64,000 bases of DNA from Ferruginibacter paludis (GCF_030409685.1 NZ_JAUFQJ010000002.1:248001-312000), one strand, 5' to 3'; shown: positions 9,922-18,965, counted from the stretch's first letter. A program made the numbers and translations. Notes: generated from the sequence alone by a model not told the origin.

Positions 9922-11091
9922 ATGATAAAAAAATTGGTGAATTTAATATGGACGGTTGCCGTTTTTTGCATTAGTGCAAATGCGCAAAAAATGACGCCTG
10001 AGCAATACGTAGAAAAATACAAAGACCTTGCAATAAAAGAAATGAAAAGAATGGGTGTGCCTGCCGCCATAACGTTGGCACAGGGACTTCTGGAAACAGA
10101 AAGCGGCAACAGCGATCTTGTAAAAAAATCGAATAATCATTTTGGTATCAAATGTAAAAGCAGCTGGACGTCGGACGCGGTGACCCACGATGATGAAAAG
10201 GGCGAATGTTTTCGCAGCTATAAAGATGCAGAAGCATCTTACAGGGATCATAGTAATTATTTGCGTGGAATGGAGTGGTATGCTTTTCTTTTTCAGTTAG
10301 ATCCATTGGACTACAAGGCATGGGCAAAAGGATTGAGAAAGGCGGGGTATGCCACTAATCCAAAATATCCTGACATCCTGATTAAAAATATTGAACAATA
10401 TAACCTGCAGCAATATTCTTTAATAGGAGCCCAGGATATGCCACAAGTTGATAAAAGCAAATACCAGGATGATAAGGAACCGGCGCCGGAAAAAGCCACT
10501 TCCGCTGATAACACAGAACCTGCTAATTCGTCTGAAAGCCAGCCTGTAAACTATATTAACGGGCACAAATATATCAATGCAAAAAAAGGAACCTCGCTGC
10601 TTGCCATTGCCACCGGAAATGATATTGATCTAAGTAAACTACTTTCCTATAACGACCTGGAAGAAGACGGCATTCTTAAAGACGACCAGATTATCTTTTT
10701 GCAAAAGAAATCAAAAACAGGCGCCAGTGATTTTTACATCGCACAACAGCAGGAGCCGTTGCATGACATCGCACAAAAAAATGGCATACAGCTGAAATAT
10801 CTTTTATTGTATAACGACATGAAAGAAGATACACCAGTTGCTGCAGGGACAAAATTGTATTTAAGTCCGGTTGCACAAACGCAACAGGCAGCCGCAATAA
10901 AGGATGCAGTTGCTTCAACAGTATCAAAAAAAGAAGTACCAGCACCGCACAAAATACATACTGTGCAACCTAAAGAAGGATTGTACAGCATAGCAAAGAA
11001 GTACCAGGTAACCATTCAGCAATTAAGGCAATGGAATAATTTAACTACCGACAATTTACGGATAGGACAGGAGCTGGTAGTTTCTGAATAG
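9922..11091 (+). CDS. Secreted glucosaminidase with three LysM-like domains
   Basis: 389 residues with a signal peptide ending near SANAQ (22). Residues about 25-165 are a glucosaminidase (FlgJ/Auto type) domain, with the catalytic-helix motif TLAQGLLETESG followed by NNHFGIKC. Three LysM-like modules follow at about 208-258, 270-315 and 343-389 (the last is the most typical: VQPKEGLYSIAKKYQVTIQQL). It should cleave the glycan strands of peptidoglycan in the periplasm or at the surface while bound through LysM. It lies between the OMT and hpt genes, all on the same strand with short gaps. Confidence 0.93.
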   Translation: MIKKLVNLIWTVAVFCISANAQKMTPEQYVEKYKDLAIKEMKRMGVPAAITLAQGLLETESGNSDLVKKSNNHFGIKCKSSWTSDAVTHDDEKGECFRSYKDAEASYRDHSNYLRGMEWYAFLFQLDPLDYKAWAKGLRKAGYATNPKYPDILIKNIEQYNLQQYSLIGAQDMPQVDKSKYQDDKEPAPEKATSADNTEPANSSESQPVNYINGHKYINAKKGTSLLAIATGNDIDLSKLLSYNDLEEDGILKDDQIIFLQKKSKTGASDFYIAQQQEPLHDIAQKNGIQLKYLLLYNDMKEDTPVAAGTKLYLSPVAQTQQAAAIKDAVASTVSKKEVPAPHKIHTVQPKEGLYSIAKKYQVTIQQLRQWNNLTTDNLRIGQELVVSE

Positions 11092-11134
11092 TCCTTTATA
11101 CACGTACACACACAATAAAACAGCCAACAACCAT

Positions 11135-11674
11135 ATGCCAGTATTACAGGTAAATGATAAAAAATTCAAGCCGTATATTTCTGCAGTAAAGATTAACGAA
11201 CGGATAAAAGAACTGGCAGCTGAAATTAATACAGAGTATGCCGGCAAACGCCCTTTATTCATTGCTATTTTAAACGGCTCATTTATGTTTGCGGCTGATC
11301 TTTTTAAAGAAATATCAATAGATGCAGAGATCTGTTTTATAAAGCTGGCTTCTTACAAGGGGACCTGCTCAACCGGCAATGTCATTACTTCCATCGGGCT
11401 GGATGAGCCATTACAAGGCAGGCATGTCATTATTATTGAAGACATTGTTGATACCGGCACCACGATGCACAAGTTTTTACCACAACTGTATGCACAACAG
11501 CCAGCTTCTCTAAAAATCGCAGCCTTACTGCACAAGCCTGAAGCTTTATTGCATCCTGTAGCAATCGATTTCCTGGGCTTTAGTGTACCAAATATCTTTT
11601 TACTGGGCTTCGGTCTTGACTACGACGGGTTGGGAAGAAACATCCCGGAAATTTATCAATTAACAGCGGAATAA
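11135..11674 (+). CDS. hpt: Hypoxanthine phosphoribosyltransferase
   Basis: 179-residue purine-salvage enzyme that makes IMP (and usually GMP) from free base and PRPP. The PRPP-binding motif VIIIEDIVDTGTT is at 98-110, with the acidic pair E102-D103. The loop LASYKGTCSTG (71-81) is the flexible active-site loop of the family, and the C-terminal GFGLDYDGLGRNIPEIY closes the site. Length and motifs are normal. It is cytoplasmic and starts 43 bp after the glucosaminidase stop. Confidence 0.95.
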   Translation: MPVLQVNDKKFKPYISAVKINERIKELAAEINTEYAGKRPLFIAILNGSFMFAADLFKEISIDAEICFIKLASYKGTCSTGNVITSIGLDEPLQGRHVIIIEDIVDTGTTMHKFLPQLYAQQPASLKIAALLHKPEALLHPVAIDFLGFSVPNIFLLGFGLDYDGLGRNIPEIYQLTAE

Positions 11675-11741
11675 CGGTTATGCGGCAGTAATCAGTTTCT
11701 GTTTGGGATAATTTTTATAACTTACTGCAACTTTTGAACTG

Positions 11742-13496
11742 TTGAAAAAATTAGCTGTCTACATATCCTTCCTGCTATTTGTGCCATTTGCCAATGCTCA
11801 ATACTATTTACGTGGTGAAATAAAAAACGAAAAAAGTGAGTTATTGCAGAATGTAAAAATTTTACTTCACTCAGATAAAAACGTTTACTATTCGGGTACA
11901 TCAGGTGGATTTGGTATTTCCTGTCATTCAGCTTATGATTCTCTTACGCTGATTGCAGATGGTTATGAAACAAAATCCTTTGGCGTAAAAACAGATGCGT
12001 TTCAGCAATTAATTTTAAAATCATTGTCTGCCAATGTAACTAAAAACAGGCCTAAGCTGATTTCCGTTACTAAAGACCAGGATTTTTCTTCCACCTATAC
12101 CTGGTATGTCAGCGATGAATCTTATTTTTCGCTGGTAGAAAATGAAACGGTCGATGTAAACAAATTTCCCAATTCAGCTTTTTCCCTTAACATCAATAAA
12201 GCATCCTACAGTAATATCCGCAGGTTTCTTACCACTAAAAGTCTGGTACCACCGGATGCGGTGCGAATAGAAGAATTATTGAATTACTTTAACCTGCACT
12301 ACCGCGAGCCCTCTAAAAATGAAGTATTTAGTTTAGGATCACAGTTATCAGAATGCCCTTGGAATGCCGAAAGCAAATTGTTATTCCTGAACGTTAACGC
12401 CCGCAAACTGGATATGGATAAAGTACCTCCTTCCAACCTGGTTTTTTTGATCGATGCTTCCGGAAGTATGGATTTACCCAACAGGCTGCCGCTGGTAAAA
12501 GCCGCTTTTCAAATGCTGATAAAAAATTTAAGGGCAATCGACACGGTATCCATTGTGGCTTATGGTGGCAGCGTATCTGTATGGCTTCCACCTACGAGCG
12601 GAGCAGAAAAGCAAAAGATTACGGCCTCTATTGAAGAGCTGACGGCCAGTGGCGATACACCGGGAGAATCGGCCATCAGGATGGCATACGGTCTGGCAGA
12701 AAGATCTTTCATAAAAGGTGGAAATAACAGGGTGATACTGGCAACAGATGGCGATTTTAATGTGGGAGAAGTGACAGAAAAGGCCCTTGACGAGCTGATC
12801 ACTAAAGAAAAAAAGAGTGGTGTATATTTAACCTGCCTGGGTGTAGGTATGGGAAATTTTAAAGATTCCAAACTGGAAACGCTGGCAAAAAGAGGGAACG
12901 GAAATTATGCCTACCTGGACAATATTACGGAGGCGGAAAAAGTGCTGGTAAAAGAAGTAACCCAGACATTTTTTTCAGTGGCAGATGATGTTTTTTTAAA
13001 TGTGCATTTCAACCCCGCTGTAATAAAAGACTATCGTCTGATTGGTTTCGATAATAAAAGGGATGCCATCGCAGACAGCTCAGGTGAACTGGAAGGGGGA
13101 GATATTGGCAGCGGAAACAGTGTGCTGGCAATTTTTGAAGTAACGCCAAAAAATGCTTTTGCCGTTGATTCCGGCACACAGATTTCTCCGGCATCGGTTT
13201 CACTAAAATATACCCTGCCGGCTACAAAAAACCGCAGGGAAATTAAATTTGATTGCCCCGCAAATTACCAATCCTTTAATAACATTGATAAGGAATACCA
13301 ACTGGGTGCTTCCATAGCCATGTTTGGCATGAAGCTGCGCCAGTCAAAGTATTTTCCTGTAACTGACTGGACGGAGACAGAAAGAATCGCCACCAATGCC
13401 TATAATCCTGACAACTACCTGCAAAAGCAATTTGTACAGTTGATCGGGATGGCCAAAAAAATCTACGTAAAAAAGAAAATGAAATATAAAGATTAA
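11742..13496 (+). CDS. VWA domain protein (YfbK-like), secreted
   Basis: 584 residues starting from a TTG codon; this start gives a clean signal peptide (MKKLAVYISFLLFVPFANAQ). A carboxypeptidase-regulatory-like segment (about 21-95) is followed by the conserved von_Willebrand N-region (SYSNIRRFL, VRIEELLNYF), then a VWA domain with an intact MIDAS motif, DASGS at 238-242, and a DUF3520-like C-terminal part. The family binds metal-dependent ligands and is often placed in the periplasm or envelope; its partner is unknown. The 3' end overlaps the convergent dnaJ gene by 4 bp. Confidence 0.88.
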   Translation: MKKLAVYISFLLFVPFANAQYYLRGEIKNEKSELLQNVKILLHSDKNVYYSGTSGGFGISCHSAYDSLTLIADGYETKSFGVKTDAFQQLILKSLSANVTKNRPKLISVTKDQDFSSTYTWYVSDESYFSLVENETVDVNKFPNSAFSLNINKASYSNIRRFLTTKSLVPPDAVRIEELLNYFNLHYREPSKNEVFSLGSQLSECPWNAESKLLFLNVNARKLDMDKVPPSNLVFLIDASGSMDLPNRLPLVKAAFQMLIKNLRAIDTVSIVAYGGSVSVWLPPTSGAEKQKITASIEELTASGDTPGESAIRMAYGLAERSFIKGGNNRVILATDGDFNVGEVTEKALDELITKEKKSGVYLTCLGVGMGNFKDSKLETLAKRGNGNYAYLDNITEAEKVLVKEVTQTFFSVADDVFLNVHFNPAVIKDYRLIGFDNKRDAIADSSGELEGGDIGSGNSVLAIFEVTPKNAFAVDSGTQISPASVSLKYTLPATKNRREIKFDCPANYQSFNNIDKEYQLGASIAMFGMKLRQSKYFPVTDWTETERIATNAYNPDNYLQKQFVQLIGMAKKIYVKKKMKYKD

Positions 13497-14671
13497 GCAA
13501 ACATCTCCCGCACCTTGTCAAAAAAAGACTTGTCGCCTTTTTCCGGTTTTGGTTCGAAATTTTTGCTGTCCTGCATTTTTTCCAGCATGGCTTTTTCTTC
13601 AGAACTTACATGTTGCGGCGTCCATACATTTACATGAATCAACTGATCACCTTTTTCGTAAGAATTGACTGAAGGAAAGCCTTTTCCTTTCAACCGGAAA
13701 ATTTTACCACTCTGGGTTCCCGGCGGAATTTTTATTTTAGCCTTTCCATCAATCGTTGGTACCTCTATATTGGTTCCAAATACCGCTTCAGGAAAAGAAA
13801 TATGTAAATCGAAAGCCACATTCAGGCCGTCTCTTTGTAGTTGTGCATGAGCTTCCTCTTCAATCAGGATGATTAAGTCGCCGTTAGCTCCGCCGCGTTC
13901 GCCTGCGTTGCCTTTGCCATTCATGCTCAGTTGCATACCTTCCTGTACACCTGCCGGTATTTCGATGGTTACGGTTTCCTCGCCGTAAACCCGTCCTTCA
14001 CCCTTGCAGCTTGTACATTTATTGGCGATGGTACTTCCTTCGCCATTACAGGTAGGACAGGTAGTCACGGTCTGCATCTGGCCCAGGAAGGTATTCTGCA
14101 CTTTTCTTACCTGGCCGCTGCCACCGCAGGTGCCACAGGTTTGTACACTGTTTTTATCTTTAGCTCCGCTGCCGCTACAGGTAGCGCAGGGAACATATTT
14201 TTTTACCTTAACTGTCTTCGAAGCGCCCTTGGCCATCTCCTCGTAGTTCAGTTTTATTTTTATGCGCAGGTTACTGCCCCGCACACCATGGCTCCTTCCG
14301 CCGGAAGATCGGCGTCCACCGCTACCTCCGCCACCAAAGAAACTACCAAACGGACTTTCATCGCCAAAAATATCTCCAAACTGGCTGAAGATATCATCCA
14401 TATTCATACCACCGCCACTAAATCCGCCGCCGCTGTTACCACGACCGCCACTGAAAGCCTGGTGACCAAAACGGTCATACTGGGCCCGCTTGTCCGGATC
14501 GCTTAATATTTCGTAAGCCTCAGCTGCTTCCTTAAATTTTTCTTCAGATGCTTTATCGCCGGGATTGCGGTCAGGGTGAAACTGCATAGCCACTTTACGG
14601 TACGCTTTCTTTATCTCATCCTGCGATGCAGTTTTACTAATCCCCAAAATTTCATAAAAATCTTTCTTCAT
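13493..14671 (-). CDS. dnaJ: Molecular chaperone DnaJ (Hsp40)
   Basis: 392-residue co-chaperone that stimulates DnaK ATPase and delivers unfolded clients. The J domain (1-70) has HPD at 32-34. A Gly/Phe/Ser-rich linker follows, then four zinc-binding CxxCxGxG repeats (CATCSGSG, CGTCGGSG, CPTCNGEG, CTSCKGEG) and the C-terminal substrate-binding domain. All class I features are present. It lies downstream of grpE on the same strand with a 225-bp gap that holds one copy of the dispersed repeat. Confidence 0.97.
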   Translation of the reverse strand: MKKDFYEILGISKTASQDEIKKAYRKVAMQFHPDRNPGDKASEEKFKEAAEAYEILSDPDKRAQYDRFGHQAFSGGRGNSGGGFSGGGMNMDDIFSQFGDIFGDESPFGSFFGGGGSGGRRSSGGRSHGVRGSNLRIKIKLNYEEMAKGASKTVKVKKYVPCATCSGSGAKDKNSVQTCGTCGGSGQVRKVQNTFLGQMQTVTTCPTCNGEGSTIANKCTSCKGEGRVYGEETVTIEIPAGVQEGMQLSMNGKGNAGERGGANGDLIILIEEEAHAQLQRDGLNVAFDLHISFPEAVFGTNIEVPTIDGKAKIKIPPGTQSGKIFRLKGKGFPSVNSYEKGDQLIHVNVWTPQHVSSEEKAMLEKMQDSKNFEPKPEKGDKSFFDKVREMFA

Positions 14672-14771
14672 AAACCGGTTTCCCCAAAGGGTAATTTGTT
14701 TTATGCCTAACCTTTAAAAAGGGTAAAGACAATTGTTATTATTATTTTACCAGCATTTTTTCATTGGTCAG

Positions 14772-14795
14772 CATTGTTGTGTCACTCACTTGTAC
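14772..14795 (-). repeat. Dispersed intergenic repeat, copy A (dnaJ-grpE gap)
   Basis: Read on the minus strand it is GTACAAGTGAGTGACACAAC plus AATG. It matches four other copies at 16913, 19108, 24776 and 31812. It lies in the gap between grpE and dnaJ. Confidence 0.65.
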
Positions 14796-14896
14796 TTTAA
14801 TATCTGTAAGGAACTTTTACCGAAGCGTAATAAGATAGGGTACGGTCAGCTTAGGTAAATCCCTGCTTTGTAATTCGCTAAGCAGAAGATACCGAT

Positions 14897-15472
14897 TTAT
14901 TTACCAACCACAACCTTGGCAAACCTGATAATCTTATCATTCAGGTAATACCCTTTTTGAACCTCGTCCACTACTTTATCTTTCAGGTTTTCAGAAGGAG
15001 CCGGTATTTCGGTAATCGCTTCATGTTTTTCCACATCAAATTCTGTGTTGATACTGTCCATGGCTTTCAATCCTTTTGCCTGTAATGTGCTTCTCAACTT
15101 GCCAAACACCAGTTCGATACCTTTTCTTATTTGTTCCAGGTCAGTACTTGTTTGCAGCTGTTTTTCAGCACGTTCGCTGTCATCCAATACATCCAGTAAA
15201 GAGGTAATTACTTCCCTGCCCGCAGTTTGAATCAGTTCAATTCTTTCTTTGGCGCTGCGGCGTTTATAGTTATCAAACTCGGCGAATAAACGGATGTATT
15301 TATCTTTTTGTTCTTCCAGTTCAGACTGCAGTTTTTCAAACGCGTTTTCCCCCGCTTCATTGCTTAAGTGGGTATTTCCCGGAATATCCGAATCCGAATT
15401 GATGTCCTCAAAGCCCTGCGTTTGCTCCGCCATGGTTGTTTCCTCTTCTGTTTCTTTTATTTTTTGTTCCAT
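14897..15472 (-). CDS. grpE: GrpE nucleotide exchange factor
   Basis: 191 residues from the ATG at 15472 (MEQKIKETEEETT). An upstream in-frame ATG at 15508 would add 12 lysine/arginine-rich residues and is less likely. An acidic, probably disordered N-terminus is followed by a long coiled coil (ELEEQKDKYIRLFAEFDNYKRRSAKER) and the beta-wing domain ending in GYYLNDKIIRFAKVVVGK. It releases ADP from DnaK. The gene precedes dnaJ on the same strand, the usual pairing, and has a well-matched promoter upstream. Confidence 0.95.
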   Translation of the reverse strand: MEQKIKETEEETTMAEQTQGFEDINSDSDIPGNTHLSNEAGENAFEKLQSELEEQKDKYIRLFAEFDNYKRRSAKERIELIQTAGREVITSLLDVLDDSERAEKQLQTSTDLEQIRKGIELVFGKLRSTLQAKGLKAMDSINTEFDVEKHEAITEIPAPSENLKDKVVDEVQKGYYLNDKIIRFAKVVVGK

Positions 15473-15528
15473 AATTATAGTATTAAGCCTTCTTTTTTTG
15501 TTATACAATCAAGATGGTAAATGAGGTG

Positions 15529-15558
15529 CAAATGTACGATAGTCAAACATTTTGCCAA
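15529..15558 (-). promoter_or_regulatory. Bacteroidota-type promoter for grpE
   Basis: On the minus strand, TTG (15556-15558), a 19-bp spacer and TACATTTG (15529-15536) fit the TTG / TAnnTTTG consensus exactly. It lies about 57 bp before the preferred grpE start at 15472. Confidence 0.6.
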
Positions 15559-15606
15559 CCTTCATTAACAGCCAAATTGGCAAATGAAGTGAGTTTAACT
15601 GCAAAT

Positions 15607-15639
15607 TTGAGCTGGCTGAGTGGTTAAAAGTTACCTTTG
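15607..15639 (+). promoter_or_regulatory. Bacteroidota-type promoter for the RlmI-like gene
   Basis: TTG at 15607-15609 and TACCTTTG at 15632-15639, spacer 22 bp (slightly long). The -7 box ends only 4 bp before the ATG at 15644, so the transcript would be leaderless or nearly so. This also argues against the upstream ATG at 15620. Confidence 0.45.
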
Positions 15640-15643
15640 CGGC

Positions 15644-16825
15644 ATGAAAAGTCTTTTCCTCAATAAAAATGTAGGCAATCGTGTGGAAACCGGCCATCCC
15701 TGGATTTTTGCGAACGAAATTAACCGCGGTAAAGCTTTAGATGCAGCTGCCAAAGCCGGCGAAATAGTCAATGTTTTTACGCACGACAAGAAATTTATTG
15801 GTAAAGGCTATGTAAACCCCCAATCGCAAATCATGGTGCGGCTGCTTACCCGGGATAAAGATATTCCCATTGATGAAGCATTTTTTTATAATAAAATCAA
15901 GCAGGCCTGGGCCTACCGGCAAACGCTGGGTTATACTGAAAACTGCCGCCTCATTTTTGGCGAAGCGGATGACCTGCCACAACTGATCATCGATAAATTC
16001 AACGATTATTTTGTGATACAGACTTTGGCGCTGGGCATCGACATCTGGAAGCCTGCCATAGTAAAAGCCCTGGAACAATTGTTTTCGCCCAAGGGTATTT
16101 ATGAGCGCAACGATGTACCGGTGAGGGAACTGGAAGGCATGGAACAGCATAAGGGATTTTTATCGGCGGAATTTGATACCAATATTGTGATTGAGGAGAA
16201 CGGCATAAAAATGAACGTGGATATTGCCAACGGGCAAAAAACAGGTTATTTTTTAGACCAGCAGGATAACCGCCGGGCCATTCAGCATATTGTAAAAGGG
16301 GCGGATGTGCTGGGTGCGTTTTGTTATACCGGCTCATTTGAAGTAACGGCTGCGCACTATGGCGCAAAAAGCGTTTTGGGACTGGATATTTCGCAAAGCG
16401 CTATTGATATGTGCAACAAAAATGCGGCCCTGAACGGACTGGAAAGCATTTGCCGTTTTGAATGTGTAAATGCCTTTGATGTGTTAAAGGAATGGACTAA
16501 AGAAGGCAAGCAGTGGGACGTTGTGATGCTTGACCCGCCTTCGTTTACAAAGAGCAGGAGTACGATTGATAAGGCAGTTGCAGGGTATAAAGAAATTAAT
16601 TTGCGGGGAATGAAACTGGTGAAACCAGGCGGATTTTTGGTGACCTCCAGTTGTACCAACCTGGTGAAACCAGAGTTGTTTTTAGACATTATACAAATGG
16701 CTGCAAAAGATGCCAAACGAAAAATAAGGCAGGTAGTATTCAATGCGCAATCAGCCGACCACCCGATTATCCGCGGACAGGAAAATACCCATTATTTGAA
16801 GTTTCTGATTGCACAGGTTTTATAA
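15644..16825 (+). CDS. RlmI-like 23S rRNA (cytosine-C5) methyltransferase
   Basis: 393 residues from the ATG at 15644 (MKSLFLNKNVGNRVETGHPW); the ATG at 15620 lies before the promoter's -7 box and adds eight poorly conserved residues. The N-terminal PUA domain (GHPWIFANEI) binds RNA. An RlmI-type linker domain follows, then a class I SAM fold with GYFLDQQDNR, VLGAFCYTGSFEV and DPPSF. SSCT holds the likely catalytic Cys of m5C enzymes. It should modify 23S rRNA at the position equivalent to C1962. It is divergent from grpE. Confidence 0.92.
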   Translation: MKSLFLNKNVGNRVETGHPWIFANEINRGKALDAAAKAGEIVNVFTHDKKFIGKGYVNPQSQIMVRLLTRDKDIPIDEAFFYNKIKQAWAYRQTLGYTENCRLIFGEADDLPQLIIDKFNDYFVIQTLALGIDIWKPAIVKALEQLFSPKGIYERNDVPVRELEGMEQHKGFLSAEFDTNIVIEENGIKMNVDIANGQKTGYFLDQQDNRRAIQHIVKGADVLGAFCYTGSFEVTAAHYGAKSVLGLDISQSAIDMCNKNAALNGLESICRFECVNAFDVLKEWTKEGKQWDVVMLDPPSFTKSRSTIDKAVAGYKEINLRGMKLVKPGGFLVTSSCTNLVKPELFLDIIQMAAKDAKRKIRQVVFNAQSADHPIIRGQENTHYLKFLIAQVL

Positions 16826-16912
16826 AACTTTCCTGTTTTTGGAAAAATGAAAATGAGTTTTAAATCAGAGAGGTCATAACACGCTTCGATGAAAGTTGCA
16901 TAGCGCTTATTG

Positions 16913-16940
16913 GTACAAGAGTGCGACGCCAATGAAGCTT
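16913..16940 (+). repeat. Dispersed intergenic repeat, copy B
   Basis: Begins GTACAAGAGTGCGACGCC and ends in GAAGCTT. It matches copy D (24776-24803) at all but one base over 28 bp. Weaker similarity continues about 30 bp downstream to a GGGCC(A/T)ATAA block. It lies between two convergent genes. Confidence 0.75.
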
Positions 16941-16987
16941 AATTGAAAATATACTGCAGGGCCAATAAAATTAAAGAGAAATAAAAC

Positions 16988-17335
16988 TTAACGTACCACC
17001 TGGAATTTACCGGAATCAATCACGTTGCCGTTTTTATCACTTAGGCGAAATATATAAACGCCGCGGTAAAAGCCGTTGAGGGAAAGGTTGGTGAGCTGCG
17101 AAAGTGTGTTTACATCCAGCACTTTTTTGCCCATGAAATTATACAACTGAAGTGTAAAAGATTTGTCATAACCCCGCACGAATTCGAAGCTAATAGCGGT
17201 AGTAGCTGGATTTGGATAATATTTAATCAGTTTTGCAGCAGGATCACCACCGTTGGAGGCGGCGATTTTATTTTGAGCAAAAGAAGTATAAATTAATCCA
17301 AATAAAAAGATTGATATAATTGTTAAACGTTTCAG
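16988..17335 (-). CDS. Minimal T9SS type A protein (signal peptide plus sorting domain), non-ATG start
   Basis: The open frame runs back from the stop at 16988 to a stop codon at 17360-17362 and contains no ATG near its 5' end. A CTG at 17333-17335 gives a textbook signal peptide, (M)KRLTIISIFLFGLIYTSFAQ, so I choose it; the GTG at 17177 would cut the domain in half. The 115-residue product is about 20 signal residues, ~18 linker residues (NKIAASNGGDPAAKLIK) and then a type A sorting domain (YYPNPATTAISFEF ... LQLYNFMGKKV ... GVYIFRLSD ... GKFQVVR). There is almost no passenger. It could be a small surface-anchored peptide or a gene remnant. A terminator separates it from the peroxiredoxin gene. 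Confidence 0.7.
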   Translation of the reverse strand: MKRLTIISIFLFGLIYTSFAQNKIAASNGGDPAAKLIKYYPNPATTAISFEFVRGYDKSFTLQLYNFMGKKVLDVNTLSQLTNLSLNGFYRGVYIFRLSDKNGNVIDSGKFQVVR

Positions 17336-17409
17336 TTTATGTAAAAGTAGGTAAATTCTTTAAAAATGTCACCTATTTGCTTAAACAAATTATATTGCAA
17401 AATATTGTG

Positions 17410-17445
17410 AAAGAGCCAATAAGATGTTAAACTTATTGGCTCTTT
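17410..17445 (-). terminator. Stem-loop terminator between peroxiredoxin and minimal T9SS gene
   Basis: Perfect 14-bp inverted repeat (AAAGAGCCAATAAG / CTTATTGGCTCTTT) with an 8-base loop, 14 bp past the peroxiredoxin stop. The A/T-rich outer stem gives T tracts on both strands, so it may work in both directions. Confidence 0.8.
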
Positions 17446-17458
17446 TTGATAAAAAATC

Positions 17459-17929
17459 TTAGTTCAATCCGGCCAGCGTTTCCTGTATTGCGGTAAAATT
17501 GGGCTGATCTCCGGCGCTTTCAAGTACTTCTGCATAACGTACAATACCTTCTTTATCTATCACAAAAGCAGAGCGTTTGCTCACGCCTTTCATATCCAGA
17601 ATCCAGTCAGTATAAATACTTTCATATGCTGTGGACACTTCTTTATTAAAATCGCTTAACAACGGAAAATTTAAATTCTGTTCGGCTTTAAATTTACCCA
17701 GAGTAAAAACAGAATCAACAGAAATGCCCAATACCTGCGCATTCGCTCCATTATAAGACGCCATGTTATCCCTTGCGCTGCAAAGTTGCGCTGTACACCC
17801 ACCGGTAAATGACTGCGGAAAAAATAACAGTAACACATTTTTGCCTTTGTAATCTGCCAGGCTCACTTTGTTTTTTTCACTGTCGTATAAAGTAAATGCG
17901 GGGGCTTGCTGCCCAATTTCAATTGCCAT
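17459..17929 (-). CDS. Peroxiredoxin (AhpC/TSA, AhpE-like)
   Basis: 156-residue thiol peroxidase that reduces H2O2 and organic peroxides. The peroxidatic Cys is C45 in LFFPQSFTGGCTAQLC; a second Cys, C50, follows five residues later as in AhpE/BCP-like proteins. The active-site FTxxCT motif has Ser40 before it where many family members have Ala. Length is typical of one-domain peroxiredoxins. It lies 91 bp downstream of oxyR on the same strand, so control by OxyR is plausible. Confidence 0.92.
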   Translation of the reverse strand: MAIEIGQQAPAFTLYDSEKNKVSLADYKGKNVLLLFFPQSFTGGCTAQLCSARDNMASYNGANAQVLGISVDSVFTLGKFKAEQNLNFPLLSDFNKEVSTAYESIYTDWILDMKGVSKRSAFVIDKEGIVRYAEVLESAGDQPNFTAIQETLAGLN

Positions 17930-18020
17930 AATTTTTTATTTTTTAGATTGTAAATATAGGTCGGCTGCAAACATACCTGCAGCCAGCCGTAAATTTTTTA
18001 AGTTATTTTTTTAGTGCACC

Positions 18021-18956
18021 TTAAATTTTGACCAGGTTTTTATTTTTGTTCAGCATTATTTTAGCGGGGATAGATTCAATGATGGCAGCTTTCAAAACAT
18101 CCACCAGTTTTTTCTTTACATAGTCGCGGTGTGTAACGAGGCTCACTTCCCTTACAGGCACCGGGGCTTTAAAATGCCGCACCATGTTGAGTTGCTTTAA
18201 CGTAAAATCCAGTGTAGCCATTTCCGGCAAGATAGTCACACCATTATTTTTCTCTACCATTTTACGCAGGGTTTCCACACTGCCGGCTTCGTATTCAAAA
18301 TGGCTTTGTTCGGTGCTTTGTTTTTTTAGTTCACATAAATTCACGATCTGGGAACGGAAACAATGGCCTTCTTCCAGCAACCACAATTCTTTTAAATCAA
18401 TATCATCTGCAAGTACATATGTTTTTTTAAAAGCCGCGTTTGATTTAGAAACGTAGGCCACGAGTTCTTCATAAAACAAGGGATATTCTTTAATGGCGCT
18501 TTCTTGCAAAGGGGTTACCAGCAAACCCGCATCTATCTTTCCGGCTTTTAGTTTCTCTACCAAAATGTCGGTGGTCATTTCTTTTACCCTTATTTTAATA
18601 TCCGGGTATTTTGTGAGAAAAGGTTGCAGAAACATGGGCAGCAGGTAAGGTGCCAATGTTGGTATGATCCCAATTCTGAGTTCGCCCTGCAATACGCCCT
18701 GTTTATCTTTTATCAGCTGGTGCATCATCTTAACTTCATGCACAATCATCCTCGCCTGTCGTATGACTTCTTCGCCGGTCTCAGTTGGTATCACAGGTTG
18801 TTTGCTGCGGTCAAATAATTTGGTGCCGAGTTCATCTTCCAGTTTCTGCACCTGCATACTCAATGTTGGCTGGGTTACAAAACACCTTTCGGCGGCAGTA
18901 GAAAAATGCCGGTAAGTATCCAGCGAAATAATGTATTCCAGTTGTGTAATTGTCAT
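18021..18956 (-). CDS. oxyR: LysR-type peroxide regulator OxyR
   Basis: 311 residues from the ATG at 18956 (MTITQLEYIISLDTYRHFST); an upstream ATG at 19070 adds 38 residues unlike any LysR N-terminus. The winged HTH spans about 1-60 (AAERCFVTQPTLSMQVQKLE). The effector domain carries EEGHCFRSQIVNLC, with C199 and C208 at the same spacing and numbering as the E. coli OxyR redox pair, so a disulfide-switched activator is well supported. An imperfect ATAG-N7-TTAT dyad 10-24 bp before the start may be an autoregulatory site. The neighbouring peroxiredoxin is the likely target. Confidence 0.94.
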   Translation of the reverse strand: MTITQLEYIISLDTYRHFSTAAERCFVTQPTLSMQVQKLEDELGTKLFDRSKQPVIPTETGEEVIRQARMIVHEVKMMHQLIKDKQGVLQGELRIGIIPTLAPYLLPMFLQPFLTKYPDIKIRVKEMTTDILVEKLKAGKIDAGLLVTPLQESAIKEYPLFYEELVAYVSKSNAAFKKTYVLADDIDLKELWLLEEGHCFRSQIVNLCELKKQSTEQSHFEYEAGSVETLRKMVEKNNGVTILPEMATLDFTLKQLNMVRHFKAPVPVREVSLVTHRDYVKKKLVDVLKAAIIESIPAKIMLNKNKNLVKI

Positions 18957-18965
18957 AACGTAAAA

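Noticed and set aside
13931..14506. Plus-strand frame of 191 codons over dnaJ
   Set aside because: Antisense shadow of the Gly- and Cys-rich part of DnaJ.
17963..17984. GGCTGC / GCAGCC stem-loop between oxyR and the peroxiredoxin gene
   Set aside because: Only 6 bp with a 10-base loop and no T tract on the minus strand; could be chance.
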